Below are positions 19,503-30,101 of a stretch of 64,000 nt of DNA, piece after piece. The stretch's first letter is position 1. Every line of letters begins with the position of its first letter. Under the pieces are notes generated by a model, which was given only the letters and a program-made list of their open reading frames with translations, ran no database searches and was not told the DNA's origin. Origin of the DNA: Endomychus coccineus (Eukaryota > Arthropoda > Insecta > Coleoptera > Endomychidae); contig OY294070.1 of the NCBI GenBank assembly GCA_958510875.1, forward strand, positions 44,663,299 to 44,727,298. The letters run 5' to 3'. The position numbers and the translations under genes were made by a program.

Positions 19503-21575
19503 TCATAGGGCCATACCGTTCATTTCCGCGTTGTAATCGGTCACGTTCATCCGTTCTAGCTCTTCTATGTGTTCGTTTATATCGTAACGCGGCGTCGCGT
19601 CGGTATATGTTTTTTCGACGCGTGACGACGGCTCGTTGTCCCGGTCGTCGTTATTCGCTGCGTCGAGAAGATCGGATATCGATTTTGTAGTGTTCGTATT
19701 ATCGTCGCGGTCGTCGTCGTCGTCGTTGTCGCTATAATCTTCGGTACAGCTATCGTCGACGTCCGACTGCATCGTCGATACGCTGGACGTTTCTTCGAGG
19801 ACAGCGTTGAAATTCTCCAATTCTGCGTAGATAGGTTCGTCGTCGACCGGTTCGATAGAAGCGGATCGTTTCGTACGCTTATGTACGATACGGTCGTTCG
19901 GAAGGATGGAGAACTTTATCGTCTTCAACCAGTCACAGTTGTCTCCGCGATAAAGAGCTAAATTATCTGTTCGATAACTTTCGATCGAATAGCCATACTT
20001 TATGACACTGTTCACGTCCGCCATGTAAACGTCGATTAGCGCAAATTTCTTTCGCTGAGAATGCCGATTGGTGTCCAAAGCGACGGATGCAGGAAATTCA
20101 TCCAAATAATCGGTCCGGAAAGTTCCGTTCGAGTTGCCCCAATACAACAATGTCAAATATTGTGACAATTCGGAACGACTGAAGTCCTGTTCGAACGTTT
20201 TCATGTTATAATCGACATCGTCGGAATCGTTCAGTTGAATCGCGTAGGTGGCGTGCAAAAGGATCAATACGTCGGTCTTTAACGTTGGCGAGCTCGACCT
20301 TTGAACGACACCGTATTTATTCTTCACTATACGAACCATCGCGTTCTGCCTGCCCGTCAAGAATTCGAAGTTGTCGATGTTCTTACCGAAAAGTAACTTT
20401 TTCGTTTCGGCCCACAGATCGGACAGCGCGTTTCGATTCTTCACGACGGCCGCCGATACTCCTACCGACATATTCTTTTTTCCCGTCACGTTACACTTGA
20501 GATTATTATACATAATCAGAGTTTGAAGCTGGCTAGATTTCTTGTGTAACCCACCGAACACGTTAATAGCGTTACCGTCATTAATCGTACTGTATATAAC
20601 GTTGTCGTTGTCGCCGGCAGTCTCGCTAATTAGGATGCCACACGTTAATAGATCTTTGACCGACCATAGTTCGTAGTCGGTAATTTCTAGAGTCGACGCC
20701 ACGTAGGAATATTTGTTGGTACCAATTTGCGTTTTCAATTTTATACCTTTTGTCGATTTATCTGGGACGAGTTCTGTCCACGATTTCGTATTGAACGATT
20801 CGTGATTATACGGGTAGCGGTACCGTTCGATAACGATATTCTGATCGGTATTCTGACGAGAGTGTGCTACGTAATAATCGACGAGATGCTCCGCGCTTTT
20901 ACGGATCGATATAATCGGTACCATATCTAATAGAACGTTCAAGTCTAATATACGACTCATTCCGTCGTGCCACATTATGCTACCCATCGGAGTATTTTTC
21001 GATTTTTTGTTCGACCACACGTCGTTCGGTTTATCGACGCCGCCGTTCGATATCGGAAACGACGACGGCAACGACGCTGTTGACGTCGCCGAACGTAATC
21101 CGTTACGCGATTCTTGACGTCGTCGTGGATCGTAACGGTCCGATATATTTTGTGGATTATCCATCGATGACGATCTGTTCGATACGGGAACCGGAACCGA
21201 ATCATATCGATGTGATCGATCGATTCGTCGTTCGTCGATCGATATTTGTCGCCGCCGTTGCTCTTGTTCTCGTCGCTGTTGTTGCTGCTGCTGCTGCTGC
21301 TCTTGTTGTTGCCGGTCTCGTTCTCGTTGTTGCTGTTGCATCAGTCGAGCGTGTTCGTCCGTCCAATGTTTTTGATCGGAATCGTGAGACGTTTTATCTC
21401 TCGCAAACATAACGTAATACGCTAGGAAAGTTAAAATAAAACATGCCACTGCGATCGAAACGTACTTGAGAATTTGTAACACGTTCGGTCCAGGACCGTC
21501 AATTTTGTAGTCGATATCGAACACGGAAGACTTATTATTCGCTTCGTTAGACATGAGAGCATTCCGTTTCAACAT
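19503..21575 (-). CDS. Large membrane-anchored protein, possible virion envelope component
   Basis: The ATG at 21575 follows AATAAG directly, so it is preferred over a second ATG seven codons in. The 690-residue protein has one hydrophobic anchor (about 35-57), then a Gln/Arg-rich low-complexity stalk, then a long folded region (about 200-560), then a very acidic Asp/Asn tail. The folded part includes MWHDGMSRILDLN and ITDYELWSVKDLLTCGIL. An N-anchored large ectodomain is reminiscent of the ODV-E66 type layout, but I could not confirm active-site residues, so this stays a hypothetical structural protein. Confidence 0.65.
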   Translation of the reverse strand: MLKRNALMSNEANNKSSVFDIDYKIDGPGPNVLQILKYVSIAVACFILTFLAYYVMFARDKTSHDSDQKHWTDEHARLMQQQQRERDRQQQEQQQQQQQQRREQEQRRRQISIDERRIDRSHRYDSVPVPVSNRSSSMDNPQNISDRYDPRRRQESRNGLRSATSTASLPSSFPISNGGVDKPNDVWSNKKSKNTPMGSIMWHDGMSRILDLNVLLDMVPIISIRKSAEHLVDYYVAHSRQNTDQNIVIERYRYPYNHESFNTKSWTELVPDKSTKGIKLKTQIGTNKYSYVASTLEITDYELWSVKDLLTCGILISETAGDNDNVIYSTINDGNAINVFGGLHKKSSQLQTLIMYNNLKCNVTGKKNMSVGVSAAVVKNRNALSDLWAETKKLLFGKNIDNFEFLTGRQNAMVRIVKNKYGVVQRSSSPTLKTDVLILLHATYAIQLNDSDDVDYNMKTFEQDFSRSELSQYLTLLYWGNSNGTFRTDYLDEFPASVALDTNRHSQRKKFALIDVYMADVNSVIKYGYSIESYRTDNLALYRGDNCDWLKTIKFSILPNDRIVHKRTKRSASIEPVDDEPIYAELENFNAVLEETSSVSTMQSDVDDSCTEDYSDNDDDDDRDDNTNTTKSISDLLDAANNDDRDNEPSSRVEKTYTDATPRYDINEHIEELERMNVTDYNAEMNGMAL

Positions 21576-21579
21576 CTTA

Positions 21580-22251
21580 TTATTGCTTCCGACTATTTCG
21601 ATATAGCGTAGTCGACAACGGACACCACCAATAAACGAACATCACGAACACGTTGAATACGGAACACCGTCCGTGATCGTACGTGCACAACGATTTCCTC
21701 AGGTCGTACAGCGAGCGATCGTTATAATAGACCGATAGCGGATAAATCGTTTCGATCTTATCGTCCGTATTGATATCTATGATTTTGATCGATTTAATGG
21801 TGCCATAATCGATCGACGACGACTGCGACGATGCTATCCTGTCCAACAAACGCAACAGATTATATCGTTTATTCCAACCTTTCACGAAGATCACGTCGAA
21901 TTGACTCAGAATATCGTATACTATATCGTCGGCATACGGGACGTGTCCGACCGATCCGTCGATCATTATGTAATTCGCCGTCAAATAACGATTAGTTTTA
22001 CGTATATTGCTATGCCTGTAAGGAGATCTGTCGTCGCCGTACAACTTGAATTTGGGAATGGAAAACATGATGCTGCGAATGTCGTACGAACAACTAGTGC
22101 GAGTCGCTCCGTAATTGTAATCTTCGATGTCGAACGGATAGTTTACTTGTTTCCAGGCGATTTCTTTTACGATGAAGTCGCCCGTCGAATAGTCTTGAAG
22201 CATCTGAACATCTAGAAGACCTATTCGTGGGAAATAACGTACGAATGCCAT
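21580..22251 (-). CDS. Hypothetical protein with KG-x-(N/E)-K-like segment
   Basis: This 223-residue protein begins FPRIGLLDVQ...FIVKEIAW and later has ADDIVYDIL..FDVIFVKGWNKRYNLLRLL. That order (an l-D-Q start, a VKE strand, and an i-FVKG-x-x-K-x-x-L helix) resembles a protein type common in arthropod genomes and mobile elements, possibly nuclease-related. This is a resemblance from memory, not an alignment. It ends in a hydrophobic FNVFVMFVYWWCPL segment. An AAATATAAACG box lies upstream, with no TAAG. Confidence 0.55.
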   Translation of the reverse strand: MAFVRYFPRIGLLDVQMLQDYSTGDFIVKEIAWKQVNYPFDIEDYNYGATRTSCSYDIRSIMFSIPKFKLYGDDRSPYRHSNIRKTNRYLTANYIMIDGSVGHVPYADDIVYDILSQFDVIFVKGWNKRYNLLRLLDRIASSQSSSIDYGTIKSIKIIDINTDDKIETIYPLSVYYNDRSLYDLRKSLCTYDHGRCSVFNVFVMFVYWWCPLSTTLYRNSRKQ

Positions 22252-22354
22252 CGTTCTATTCGTTTATATTTTCGTGAATACTGTACGTTTTAGCGATGGA
22301 TGCGATCCGTACCTATCTTATATCTTGTTTCGTTTTCGTGACAACGAGAGATTC

Positions 22355-22930
22355 TTATGTGACGGCGTTCGTGTTATTCGCGATGGACGGTATGTAATTC
22401 ACGATCGCTCCCGACGAAAGCAATTGATTTATAACATCTACGACAGTCACGATTTTCCGATTGTCGTACCGTTCGTGTGGTCTTATTTTCATTCTAGTGC
22501 GCACCTTACGCTTGAAATGAATCAACAGATCAGAAACGCTAACGGGCAAGCAAACTGTATGTAAATTTTGAAGCGAGTGACCGCTCGACGGATGTTTCAA
22601 TTTAACAAATGTATTATTGTATCCTTCCGAACACTTGTTCGTATCGTTGGCTGACGTAGAATATACGTATATATTCGAATTCATATTCAATATGTACCAA
22701 TTGAACGGGTGCACTATAACCAAGCGAGCATCTCTACCGGTACTGATATCGTTCGTATTGGTGAATACGTCGGCGAACACGCCGTTTTCCAATTTCGTGG
22801 AAGAAACGAAATGGGCCAACATATCGAACATGGGTATATCGGTCGAATCGGTAAGCAATATCGTATGAAAAACCCACAAAATGTGGACCGATATGAGAAA
22901 TACTAATATGGAATTCGCATCGACGATCAT
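22355..22930 (-). CDS. Hypothetical secreted or membrane-anchored protein
   Basis: This 191-residue protein has an amino-terminal hydrophobic segment (about 8-26), fitting a signal anchor, followed by a domain with two Cys and several N-glycosylation sequons (NDTN, NNTF). The carboxy terminus is basic then neutral. PIF-3-like proteins have a similar size and anchor, but the Cys-rich pattern of PIF-3 is missing, so I do not use that name. Confidence 0.6.
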   Translation of the reverse strand: MIVDANSILVFLISVHILWVFHTILLTDSTDIPMFDMLAHFVSSTKLENGVFADVFTNTNDISTGRDARLVIVHPFNWYILNMNSNIYVYSTSANDTNKCSEGYNNTFVKLKHPSSGHSLQNLHTVCLPVSVSDLLIHFKRKVRTRMKIRPHERYDNRKIVTVVDVINQLLSSGAIVNYIPSIANNTNAVT

Positions 22931-23094
22931 CTATCGATTATGCGATTATTTATGGTATGTTGGATATCGATATCTTACAAAATACGTATAGGAAAAAGAA
23001 ATAAACGACATAGGTACACATACACGCACACACTCTATTTCGGGAAAAAAATAGTAAATTATTTACATGATACAATATTGTACAATCTAAAGGT
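22931..23094. other. Intergenic spacer
   Basis: The spacer holds a run of ACACATACACGCACACAC-like repeat and an AT-rich tract, with no supported gene. It separates two minus-strand genes. Confidence 0.35.
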
Positions 23095-24363
23095 TCAACC
23101 GCAAACGTCTTGGCCCTCTTCGTCTTCATCGATGGAGGAAACGACGTTATACACTCTGAAAGGTTGTCGTAGTTCGGCTTCTTCTCGGTCCATCTTCCGC
23201 AACATCCGTCTCATTCTTCGTGTCGATACATACGTTCCAAGTATACACGCTAGCGTCGAACCGATAATCATAAAAGCACCCACAGACCATATTATATATA
23301 GATGTAATGTTCGTATGCCGACACAATGCGGATTGCTCCCGTCGACGTCACAATGTCCAGTCAACGTGATCAAATCGGACTCGTTACTCGTACAATATTT
23401 ATCGACAAACGACGACGACGACGACGAAGAAGATGGGAGTGCTGTCGACGAGGGCAATGACGATGACGGACAAGTCGAATTCATGAAAAAATATCGACAC
23501 GTGTATTTGGCGCACGTCGAACTAGTATTATCACGTCGCAAATATACGTTCTGCATGACGGAAACGTTGAACAACGACAACGAACGATTTTTATTTTTAT
23601 ACCACTTGTACGAATCGAAAACGTGCGGTATCTGTTTCGTCGTTATACTATCGTTGCACAAGATGCTATCGTGTTTGTAACAAGTAGACCACGTATAACA
23701 TTTTTGGCTGGATACGTTCCGACAAGAATCGTGGCTTCGCTGTATTCTGATCGTATCTGGTATATTTGCGACTGCGGCGGTGGAGGCGGTGGTGGCAGCG
23801 GTGACGACGACGACGACGAGAGCGGTAGTATTATTAGTACCGGGAGTAATCGAGACCGAAGCAGTACCGTTGTCGATCGAACGAATCGCAGCCCTTTCTT
23901 CGTTGTTCATAAAATCTCGATTCGTGACGTTACGATTATTCGATTGTTCGACGACGATATTCGAACGATTTTGAGGTTGATTCGATGTTATCGATACGTT
24001 CACATCCGACGAATTTCCCATCGTTGTCGGCATCGATTTCGTCTCCGCTATCACGTCACTCGTCACATTTTCCTTCTCGATATTTGTCATCGAGGTCTTC
24101 TTCTTCTTCTTCTTGGGTATTATCCCGACCGACAACGATTTGTTCATGTCCAATTCTACGAATGTCGTATGTTCATCGTCATCGTAGATTTCGGTTGTCG
24201 TTTCGTCAGATGTAGAGTTTCGTACAGGAAGGGACGGTTTCGCTAACGATGACTGTGACGATATCATGGTAGCTGTCAAGTGTTGCATCGAGATACATGT
24301 TACTACGCTCAGAACGACGAGATATCTATATGGTAATATCGACGACTTAGAACAACGTGTCAT
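23095..24363 (-). CDS. Type I membrane glycoprotein with mucin-like stalk
   Basis: The 422-residue protein begins with a signal peptide (hydrophobic about 12-27). A Ser/Thr/Asn-rich stalk with many N-glycosylation sequons follows, then a Cys-containing module (CRNVSSQKCYTWSTCYKHDSILC and later Cys). The single membrane segment is at about 353-378 (YIIWSVGAFMIIGSTLACIL). The cytoplasmic tail is basic then acidic and includes FRVYNVVSS, where YNVV fits a Yxx-hydrophobic sorting signal. A TAAG lies about 25 nt upstream of the ATG. It is probably an envelope or cell-surface glycoprotein. The family is unknown. Confidence 0.7.
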   Translation of the reverse strand: MTRCSKSSILPYRYLVVLSVVTCISMQHLTATMISSQSSLAKPSLPVRNSTSDETTTEIYDDDEHTTFVELDMNKSLSVGIIPKKKKKKTSMTNIEKENVTSDVIAETKSMPTTMGNSSDVNVSITSNQPQNRSNIVVEQSNNRNVTNRDFMNNEERAAIRSIDNGTASVSITPGTNNTTALVVVVVTAATTASTAAVANIPDTIRIQRSHDSCRNVSSQKCYTWSTCYKHDSILCNDSITTKQIPHVFDSYKWYKNKNRSLSLFNVSVMQNVYLRRDNTSSTCAKYTCRYFFMNSTCPSSSLPSSTALPSSSSSSSSFVDKYCTSNESDLITLTGHCDVDGSNPHCVGIRTLHLYIIWSVGAFMIIGSTLACILGTYVSTRRMRRMLRKMDREEAELRQPFRVYNVVSSIDEDEEGQDVCG

Positions 24364-25078
24364 GATCTAAACCGAATATATACTTATAATAATCGTTTAT
24401 GGTTTTGAGACCGCATTTATACGTGTCCGATTGTTGATGATAATCCATCGTGTTTCCGATCGATAACCGAGCCACTAACATATACGTCAGCGTATTCACC
24501 TCCCATACGCGACCTCCGGCTACGACCGATCTCATGTACGTCGGTGGCAACGAATTAACGACTTGAAACTTGAACGCCATTCCCAACAGATCGCTAACGT
24601 CACACTTGAAGAACCACTCGTTAACGTAGGAATCGAACAGAATCGGACACCACGATCGAAACTGCGGCCACAACGAGGACACCGCTTCGTTATCGGCCCA
24701 CCATCTAGTCATTATGGCAACTTCGTCTTTGAAGAACTGTCTCAAGAAATACAATACTTCGGTGTGTTTATTGTTCGGCGATATAGACCATTTGACACCT
24801 TTCGCGACGAACGTAAAATAGAAAACTTTAAATGCTCGATACGTTTCGTATTGTGCGACTCTGGAGTACGTCAGAGTTTGTGCCGCATCGACGGAGAAAA
24901 CGTACGTGGTGGCGTCGTCGGGTTTTATTTTTTGCAAAAGTGTGTCGGTCGCGTTCGTGATATCCGCGATGGAAATGTTTATAGTGTCACCTACGTGCCG
25001 ATCGACACCGTCGTTACGCGTTTTTTTGGCAACAGTTGCGATTTCACATTTGATATCGTCGTTGCCGTTTATCGGTAC
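24347..25078 (-). pseudogene. Downstream half of a gene interrupted by an in-frame TAG
   Basis: The frame is open for 243 codons directly after a TAG at 25079-25081 and is in phase with the gene before it. There is no ATG in its first 70 or so codons; the earliest alternative start is a TTG. The sequence is protein-like (aromatic-rich, FYFTFVAKGVKW, RWWADNEAV, LNTLTYMLVARL-type segments) and overlaps the next gene by 17 nt in normal viral fashion. It is therefore best read as the carboxy-terminal half of the 25762 gene. The function is unknown. Confidence 0.6.
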
Positions 25079-25762
25079 CTACGAACAGCTACGATGATGC
25101 TGATGTTGACGACGGCGGCGTCGATGCGTAGCGGTAGAGGTGTCGTTCGTATCCGCGCCCGGTATTTTCGTTTTCAGAAATACGGAAAAGTCTTTTTCGA
25201 GCATATTGATAAAACTGAACTCTATCAAAGTCGTTAATATTACGTGAACGACGTCCAGCTGTTCGTTGTCCGATTTCAATTTGTGTATCACGTTGAAATT
25301 GTATACGTTGATTATCAATAAACGCAAATTTTTGGTGTCGTTATCGGGGAACCTGTGAATAGACGACAATTTGAACGGAGACGTTTGCAGTCCCGACACG
25401 TCCGATTTGACGTTCCGTTTCATTATACGCGATTTAGAAGTAGTTTTCCCCGATCGTTTATTGCCACCCTTCATCTGACGCTCGATGGTCGACATCGGGA
25501 CGACTCGAACGCAATCGTAGTGTTCCGTCAGCGTATTCAACACGTTGAAAAACATATCGTCGCACACGACGAAATAATTGTCGTTGTCCAACGTCATCGG
25601 ATCGACTTCGCTCAGTTTTTCCAGTAACAAACCGAAATCTTCTCTCACGCTATGGAAATCTAATAGTAAATCGGTATAGAGTACGTTGAGGATGCGACCG
25701 TTGGTCGTTTTAGGAACCGCACACGACAACAATCCATTCAACGGTTTACTGCATCGCCTCAT
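25079..25762 (-). CDS. Hypothetical protein, upstream half of a gene ended by in-frame TAG
   Basis: The 227-codon reading begins at an ATG with AATAAG seven bases upstream and overlaps the 25746-26936 gene by 17 nt. It contains a basic patch (KGGNKRSGKTTSKSR) and ends in a His/Arg low-complexity run just before the TAG. Because the same frame stays open for another 243 codons, the intact gene was probably about 470 codons. No domain is recognised. Confidence 0.6.
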   Translation of the reverse strand: MRRCSKPLNGLLSCAVPKTTNGRILNVLYTDLLLDFHSVREDFGLLLEKLSEVDPMTLDNDNYFVVCDDMFFNVLNTLTEHYDCVRVVPMSTIERQMKGGNKRSGKTTSKSRIMKRNVKSDVSGLQTSPFKLSSIHRFPDNDTKNLRLLIINVYNFNVIHKLKSDNEQLDVVHVILTTLIEFSFINMLEKDFSVFLKTKIPGADTNDTSTATHRRRRRQHQHHRSCS

Positions 25763-26510
25763 CTTTCTTATTACGTACGTTGGTGACGAGTGCCGTGGAA
25801 AATCGAACGAAACACGGATAATGGAAATTTTCGTTATTCATCGTCGTCGAACTCTTATTTGCCACGTAACGCTCCACCGATAAGGCGATTCTACACAAAT
25901 CGGTCAAAGATCTAGATATCAAAGCGTTCCGTATGACGGGATATTTTTGAACCGTTTTAATGTCGTTCGAAATTTGCCGTCTTTGTTCGTTTATCTTGAT
26001 TCGTGACGACGACGACGACGACGACGATGACGACAGTCGCGCATCTAATTTGCCGATCGCGTTTAGAAATTCGTAATATTTTCGGACGAACGGGTCGTCA
26101 GATTCACGACCTCGAATCGACGTAGCGGAAACTTTCAAAGCGTCAACGAAATAAGGCGAAACGTATTTTTCGAATATGAACCGTTTACTGGCAAACTGAT
26201 ACGACGGACTCCGAATACGTTTCAATAGTTGTTCGGGAGCACATCCTTTCTGAAACAAATCGCTAACCGTCACAGAAATCTTATATCGAATTCGCGACGG
26301 AAATTTATACGGAGTCGAATCGAGCTTACTTATCAGTACGGGAACGTCGGCAGCGACGTTATCGTGGTCGCGTCGTATCACACTCTTCGGATTGTGCATT
26401 AAATTATACAATAGAATCAATTCGGGAGCACCGTCCGTCAAGCGACATTCGTTGACGATCAATATGACGAATTGTACGAGCTTTTGGAGAAATTGCGATT
26501 CCTCGTCGGC

Positions 26511-26542
<32 letters not shown>

Positions 26543-26936
26543 AGACCTGTCGCGGTTCGCAGTCTGGCAATAGAGCGGATATGATAAGCTTCAGCGAAGG
26601 ATCGCGATATTTGTCGATCGTCAGCAAAGCCAATATACGATTAATATAATAACCAAAATGGAAAGAATCCGGTCTATTTTTGAATAAATTACACATATCT
26701 ATAGTTTTCAATTGTTCGATGAACGATTCGAATTCACCATAAGTTGTTTCGTGACTGGTCGTTTCAACTTCACTCGGTGGCGTTTGTTGCTGCTTCTGCT
26801 GTTGCTGTTGCTGTTGTTTTTCTCGCCGTCGTTGTGTTTCCGTCGGAATATTATCGAATTCGTCATCGTATATCAAACCATCGGTATCGTTGTTATCGTC
26901 GTTTCTCAGCCAATCTCTACCGAAATATCGATCCAT
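25746..26936 (-). CDS. Hypothetical protein with poly-Gln, poly-Ala and poly-Ser runs
   Basis: This 396-residue protein has an acidic amino terminus, a poly-Gln run, a helical middle (CNLFKNRPDSFHFGYYINRILALLTIDKY; KLVQFVILIVNECRL), a poly-Ala run and a poly-Ser run. It has no signal or membrane segment. A GTAAG lies about 50 nt upstream. The homopolymer runs are encoded by triplet microsatellites inserted in frame into otherwise normal coding sequence. Confidence 0.6.
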
Positions 26937-27177
26937 CGCCGTAATAGATTCTCCACTATCTCTATTTCTTCTGTTGTAATCTTACTTGTGAACGGTAACG
27001 TCACGATCGTGGTGTGGACATATATATTTACAGACACGCTGACGATCGATCATCGTTCATCGTGAAAGGAAATCGTAGAAATTACGATATCGAAAGTTTA
27101 TGACAGAATGATTGCGTGTGTGTGTGTGTGTGTGTGTGCGTGTGAGAGCGTATCATATATGCATTTTCTGTGTCTAT
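26937..27177. repeat. Intergenic region with (GT)n microsatellite
   Basis: A GT repeat of about 24 bases lies at 27117-27140, followed by GCGTGTGAGAG. No gene is supported. Confidence 0.5.
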
Positions 27178-27447
27178 CTATTTGTTCGTATGGTCTAACT
27201 TTGGAATCCACGAAGCGAGGAAATTGCCTAATTTGTTATTCAACAGGGTCGTATATCGTCTCAATACTATAATAACTACGTAGGAAATCAATAATACGAC
27301 GACGATACCCAGTACGACACTCCACGGTTTGTGTGACATAATCGTCCAGAAAGAGTGCTTGTCTCCGTTGTTGAACGATGTCGATTGAAAATCTGGCAAT
27401 GAAGACATGTTGGCAGAAATATATCGTGAATTACCACTACTCATCAT
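27178..27447 (-). CDS. Small single-pass membrane protein
   Basis: This 89-residue protein has a soluble amino end, a hydrophobic segment (about 43-62, VVLGIVVVLLISYVVIIVL) and a short basic carboxy tail. AATAAG lies about 30 nt upstream, across an AT-rich run. The layout resembles small occlusion-derived-virion envelope proteins of related viruses; no name is justified. Confidence 0.6.
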   Translation of the reverse strand: MMSSGNSRYISANMSSLPDFQSTSFNNGDKHSFWTIMSHKPWSVVLGIVVVLLISYVVIIVLRRYTTLLNNKLGNFLASWIPKLDHTNK

Positions 27448-27474
27448 ATATATATATATTATGTCTCGTTCTTA

Positions 27475-29589
27475 TTATTGTTGTGATAATAGTCCATCGT
27501 GCGATACACGTGGTATGTCGTCGTCGTCGTTAGTTTCTCGTCGACCCACCATACAATCGCGTATCATGTCTCGGCACAGATAATTCTGTATGGTGTGTAA
27601 CCAGTTTTTATTGGTGAACGCGTCGTTATCCATCTTTGCCAACATTACCGCTTCTTTCGTCGTCCATCGATCTCCACCGCCCAGTATCGCAGCGGCTATT
27701 ATCAAATCGTTCGTTATAAACAGGAATCGCTTATCGTTCTCGGGCCACATAATCAATTTGCGCTTATCGCCCAGCGTGAATATCGATTCTAACGTTTTCC
27801 TGTCCGCTATGGGTTTTATTCGATCGTTCGTCGTTTCTTCGTTGCCGGCGACGTGAACGCGTCGATTGTCTTCGTAATCGTAGAATATCATCGGAAAATC
27901 CAATATCAACGTGAACGTTACATCCGGCCGTTTGTTAGTACTCACGTCCACCATATTTATTTTGCCGTCGTAGATTTTCTCGATACGAAAAATCACATCG
28001 ACGGAAGTTATATGGCGATTCAATAAATTTAAATCGTTTTGAATATGTTGAACGTTCGAATTCGATCCCAAATCGTTCTCTTTCAGCATTCGATGATCCG
28101 TATTCGACCACGTTTTTATATAGTATCTTCCGTTTATCTTGTACGCCGACATCCAAACGTTACACAGGGGAGCGTAATTGCGCAGTAGCGGGGCTATCAT
28201 TTGACGGTTCTCACGTGGTTCGATGGTTTTCGTCAATAACCCGTCTGAAGTTCGATAACCTACGGCCATAGTGCCTTCCATGATGGTCTTTGCGAACGTT
28301 TTGTAACCGTCCGGAAATATGTAAAATTGTAGTATATCTTCCGGCGACCAGTAATCCGTGAATACGGCTCGCTCCCTGCCGTCACCGTTCAACGTACAAT
28401 ACGCTATAGGTCTGTATAGTATCATCATGGTCGTAACGTTCAATTTATTCCGCATCGTCGCCATGTCCCATACGCCCCCCGCAGTTTTGGTCCACTCTAC
28501 GTCGGCGATTATGTCGGGATCGAACAGAATTTCGTGAAAAGTGTACTTGTTTCCGGTGATCATCTCGCTCACACCGTACGGTATCAACGGCAGATCGGTG
28601 AAATGCGAGATATGAACGAAATTATCGTTCCTATCCAACGCGTGTAACATATCATCGATCAGCGCATTTTTCACGTACGCTAGTTCCTCTACACCGATCT
28701 CTTCCGGTATATACATCGACATGGCTAGTCTGTAGTATTTGTGGAAAGCGCTGAACATGTACGGTTCGCGTTGGACGTTAACGAATCTGCTAGACAAATC
28801 TGTGTCGAACACACAAGATGCGGGAATCAACGTCAACGTTAGATATACCAAAAATTTTCCGACTCGAAATCTAAATCGAACATCTTGAATATTTCCACCG
28901 TCCGGTATCATATGGTTACCTACGAGATTGAGGAATTCCGAAGTCATCAACGACCGTAACGTTCGCTCGGGAAACATCGAAATTATACCGTTCGTACCGA
29001 ACAAGATTAGCGTACCCGCACGAACGGGCAACGTAGAACACCATTTCGCCATCCGTAACGTCGGCGATTCTATTAACGTATCGTCTCGAGATCGTGCCGC
29101 GACGGTCATAATTTCGATCGTTTTCATGTCGATCGTACGTTCGAAAATAACGCTCAGACTCCTGTCGTCTTTCACACCGATAACGACGAGAGCACTCCTA
29201 TATATTTCGAGGAGTCTTCTATCTTCGTTCTCTAACACTCGTGTCTGTAGATGCGCTTCTATCGCATCGACCGCATCGCCGTAAGTAGTTTCGGCGCTCA
29301 TCACGTCAATCGCTAGATTTCGAACGATAGCCTGGGTAGTATCGGTCGAAAGAAAAACGGGAAACACGGAGTCGTAGTAGAAGGTGCACGACGTAGGCGA
29401 TCTACCGAACGCTAGACGACCCAATTTGATCAGAGTGGTAATTTTGGAAATGGACGATGAATTCGCATCGGAATCGATTACGACACGGTCACCACCTACA
29501 CGTATCGTGCCATGCATTTGTCGTAAGAACGCAGGCGACGGTTGTGACGACGACGACGACGATGAAAAAACTCCATTTTCATCTGCCAT
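27475..29589 (-). CDS. Large hypothetical protein
   Basis: The start is placed at the ATG at 29589 (MADENG), which has TATAAG 12 nt upstream; the longer open frame begins only with a TTG. The 704-residue protein is uninterrupted and has few homopolymer runs, suggesting constraint. Segments such as FTDYWSPEDILQFYIFPDGYK and WPENDKRFLFITNDLIIAAAILGG are well folded in character. There is no clear signal peptide or membrane helix. It lies in a run of late-type minus-strand genes, so a structural role is possible. I do not recognise it. Confidence 0.65.
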   Translation of the reverse strand: MADENGVFSSSSSSSQPSPAFLRQMHGTIRVGGDRVVIDSDANSSSISKITTLIKLGRLAFGRSPTSCTFYYDSVFPVFLSTDTTQAIVRNLAIDVMSAETTYGDAVDAIEAHLQTRVLENEDRRLLEIYRSALVVIGVKDDRSLSVIFERTIDMKTIEIMTVAARSRDDTLIESPTLRMAKWCSTLPVRAGTLILFGTNGIISMFPERTLRSLMTSEFLNLVGNHMIPDGGNIQDVRFRFRVGKFLVYLTLTLIPASCVFDTDLSSRFVNVQREPYMFSAFHKYYRLAMSMYIPEEIGVEELAYVKNALIDDMLHALDRNDNFVHISHFTDLPLIPYGVSEMITGNKYTFHEILFDPDIIADVEWTKTAGGVWDMATMRNKLNVTTMMILYRPIAYCTLNGDGRERAVFTDYWSPEDILQFYIFPDGYKTFAKTIMEGTMAVGYRTSDGLLTKTIEPRENRQMIAPLLRNYAPLCNVWMSAYKINGRYYIKTWSNTDHRMLKENDLGSNSNVQHIQNDLNLLNRHITSVDVIFRIEKIYDGKINMVDVSTNKRPDVTFTLILDFPMIFYDYEDNRRVHVAGNEETTNDRIKPIADRKTLESIFTLGDKRKLIMWPENDKRFLFITNDLIIAAAILGGGDRWTTKEAVMLAKMDNDAFTNKNWLHTIQNYLCRDMIRDCMVGRRETNDDDDIPRVSHDGLLSQQ

Positions 29590-29597
29590 TCTATTTC

Positions 29598-29972
29598 TTA
29601 TAACTCGCTTTCCCATATATTGTCGTTTACGTCGCCATCCTCGCAATTATCGTCGTCCGTATCGTCTACGTCTATATTATCGTCGTCGTCGTCGTCGTCG
29701 TCATCCGTATCGTCGTTATTAACGTCGGCAGCCGTCCCGGGAACGTCACCGATAGCCAAGGTGTTTGCCAGAATTTTCGATTTGTCCATGCAAAGGACCG
29801 ATTCGGTATTATCGACAAATAAATTTATCAGTTGCAACGTGTACAGTTTGTAGTTCGTGTGATCTACCATTTCACCGAACATGTCTTCGCTGCGATGATG
29901 AATGAAACTTTTCACGTTCCTCGCGTGATCCAATACGTCGACCAAATTCAATAGAGCCCGACATATTGACAA
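29598..29972 (-). pseudogene. Acidic-tailed open frame lacking an ATG, likely end of the 30295 gene
   Basis: The frame codes 124 residues ending in an Asp-rich run, but it opens with TTG and upstream has no ATG before a stop at 30027. It overlaps the end of the 29948-30295 gene in another frame. LLNLVDVLDHARNVKSF would follow naturally from the end of that gene, so a frameshift near 29950-29972 is suspected. Alternatively translation starts at the internal ATG (MFGEMVDH). Confidence 0.4.
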
Positions 29973-30065
29973 ATCATATAATATACGTAAATGTCCATCA
30001 ATGCCACGTCGTCGTACGGCTTCAGTTTATATGCGATAAGGCGATCGTGCAACATGATCGGAGTG

Positions 30066-30101
<36 letters not shown>

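Noticed and set aside
19503..21575. ODV-E66 (hyaluronan/chondroitin lyase-like) identity
   Set aside because: The anchor-plus-large-domain layout fits, but I could not see convincing catalytic blocks, so the name was not used.
22355..22930. PIF-3 identity for the small anchored protein
   Set aside because: Size and anchor fit, but only two Cys are present in the body, unlike the Cys-rich PIF-3 family.
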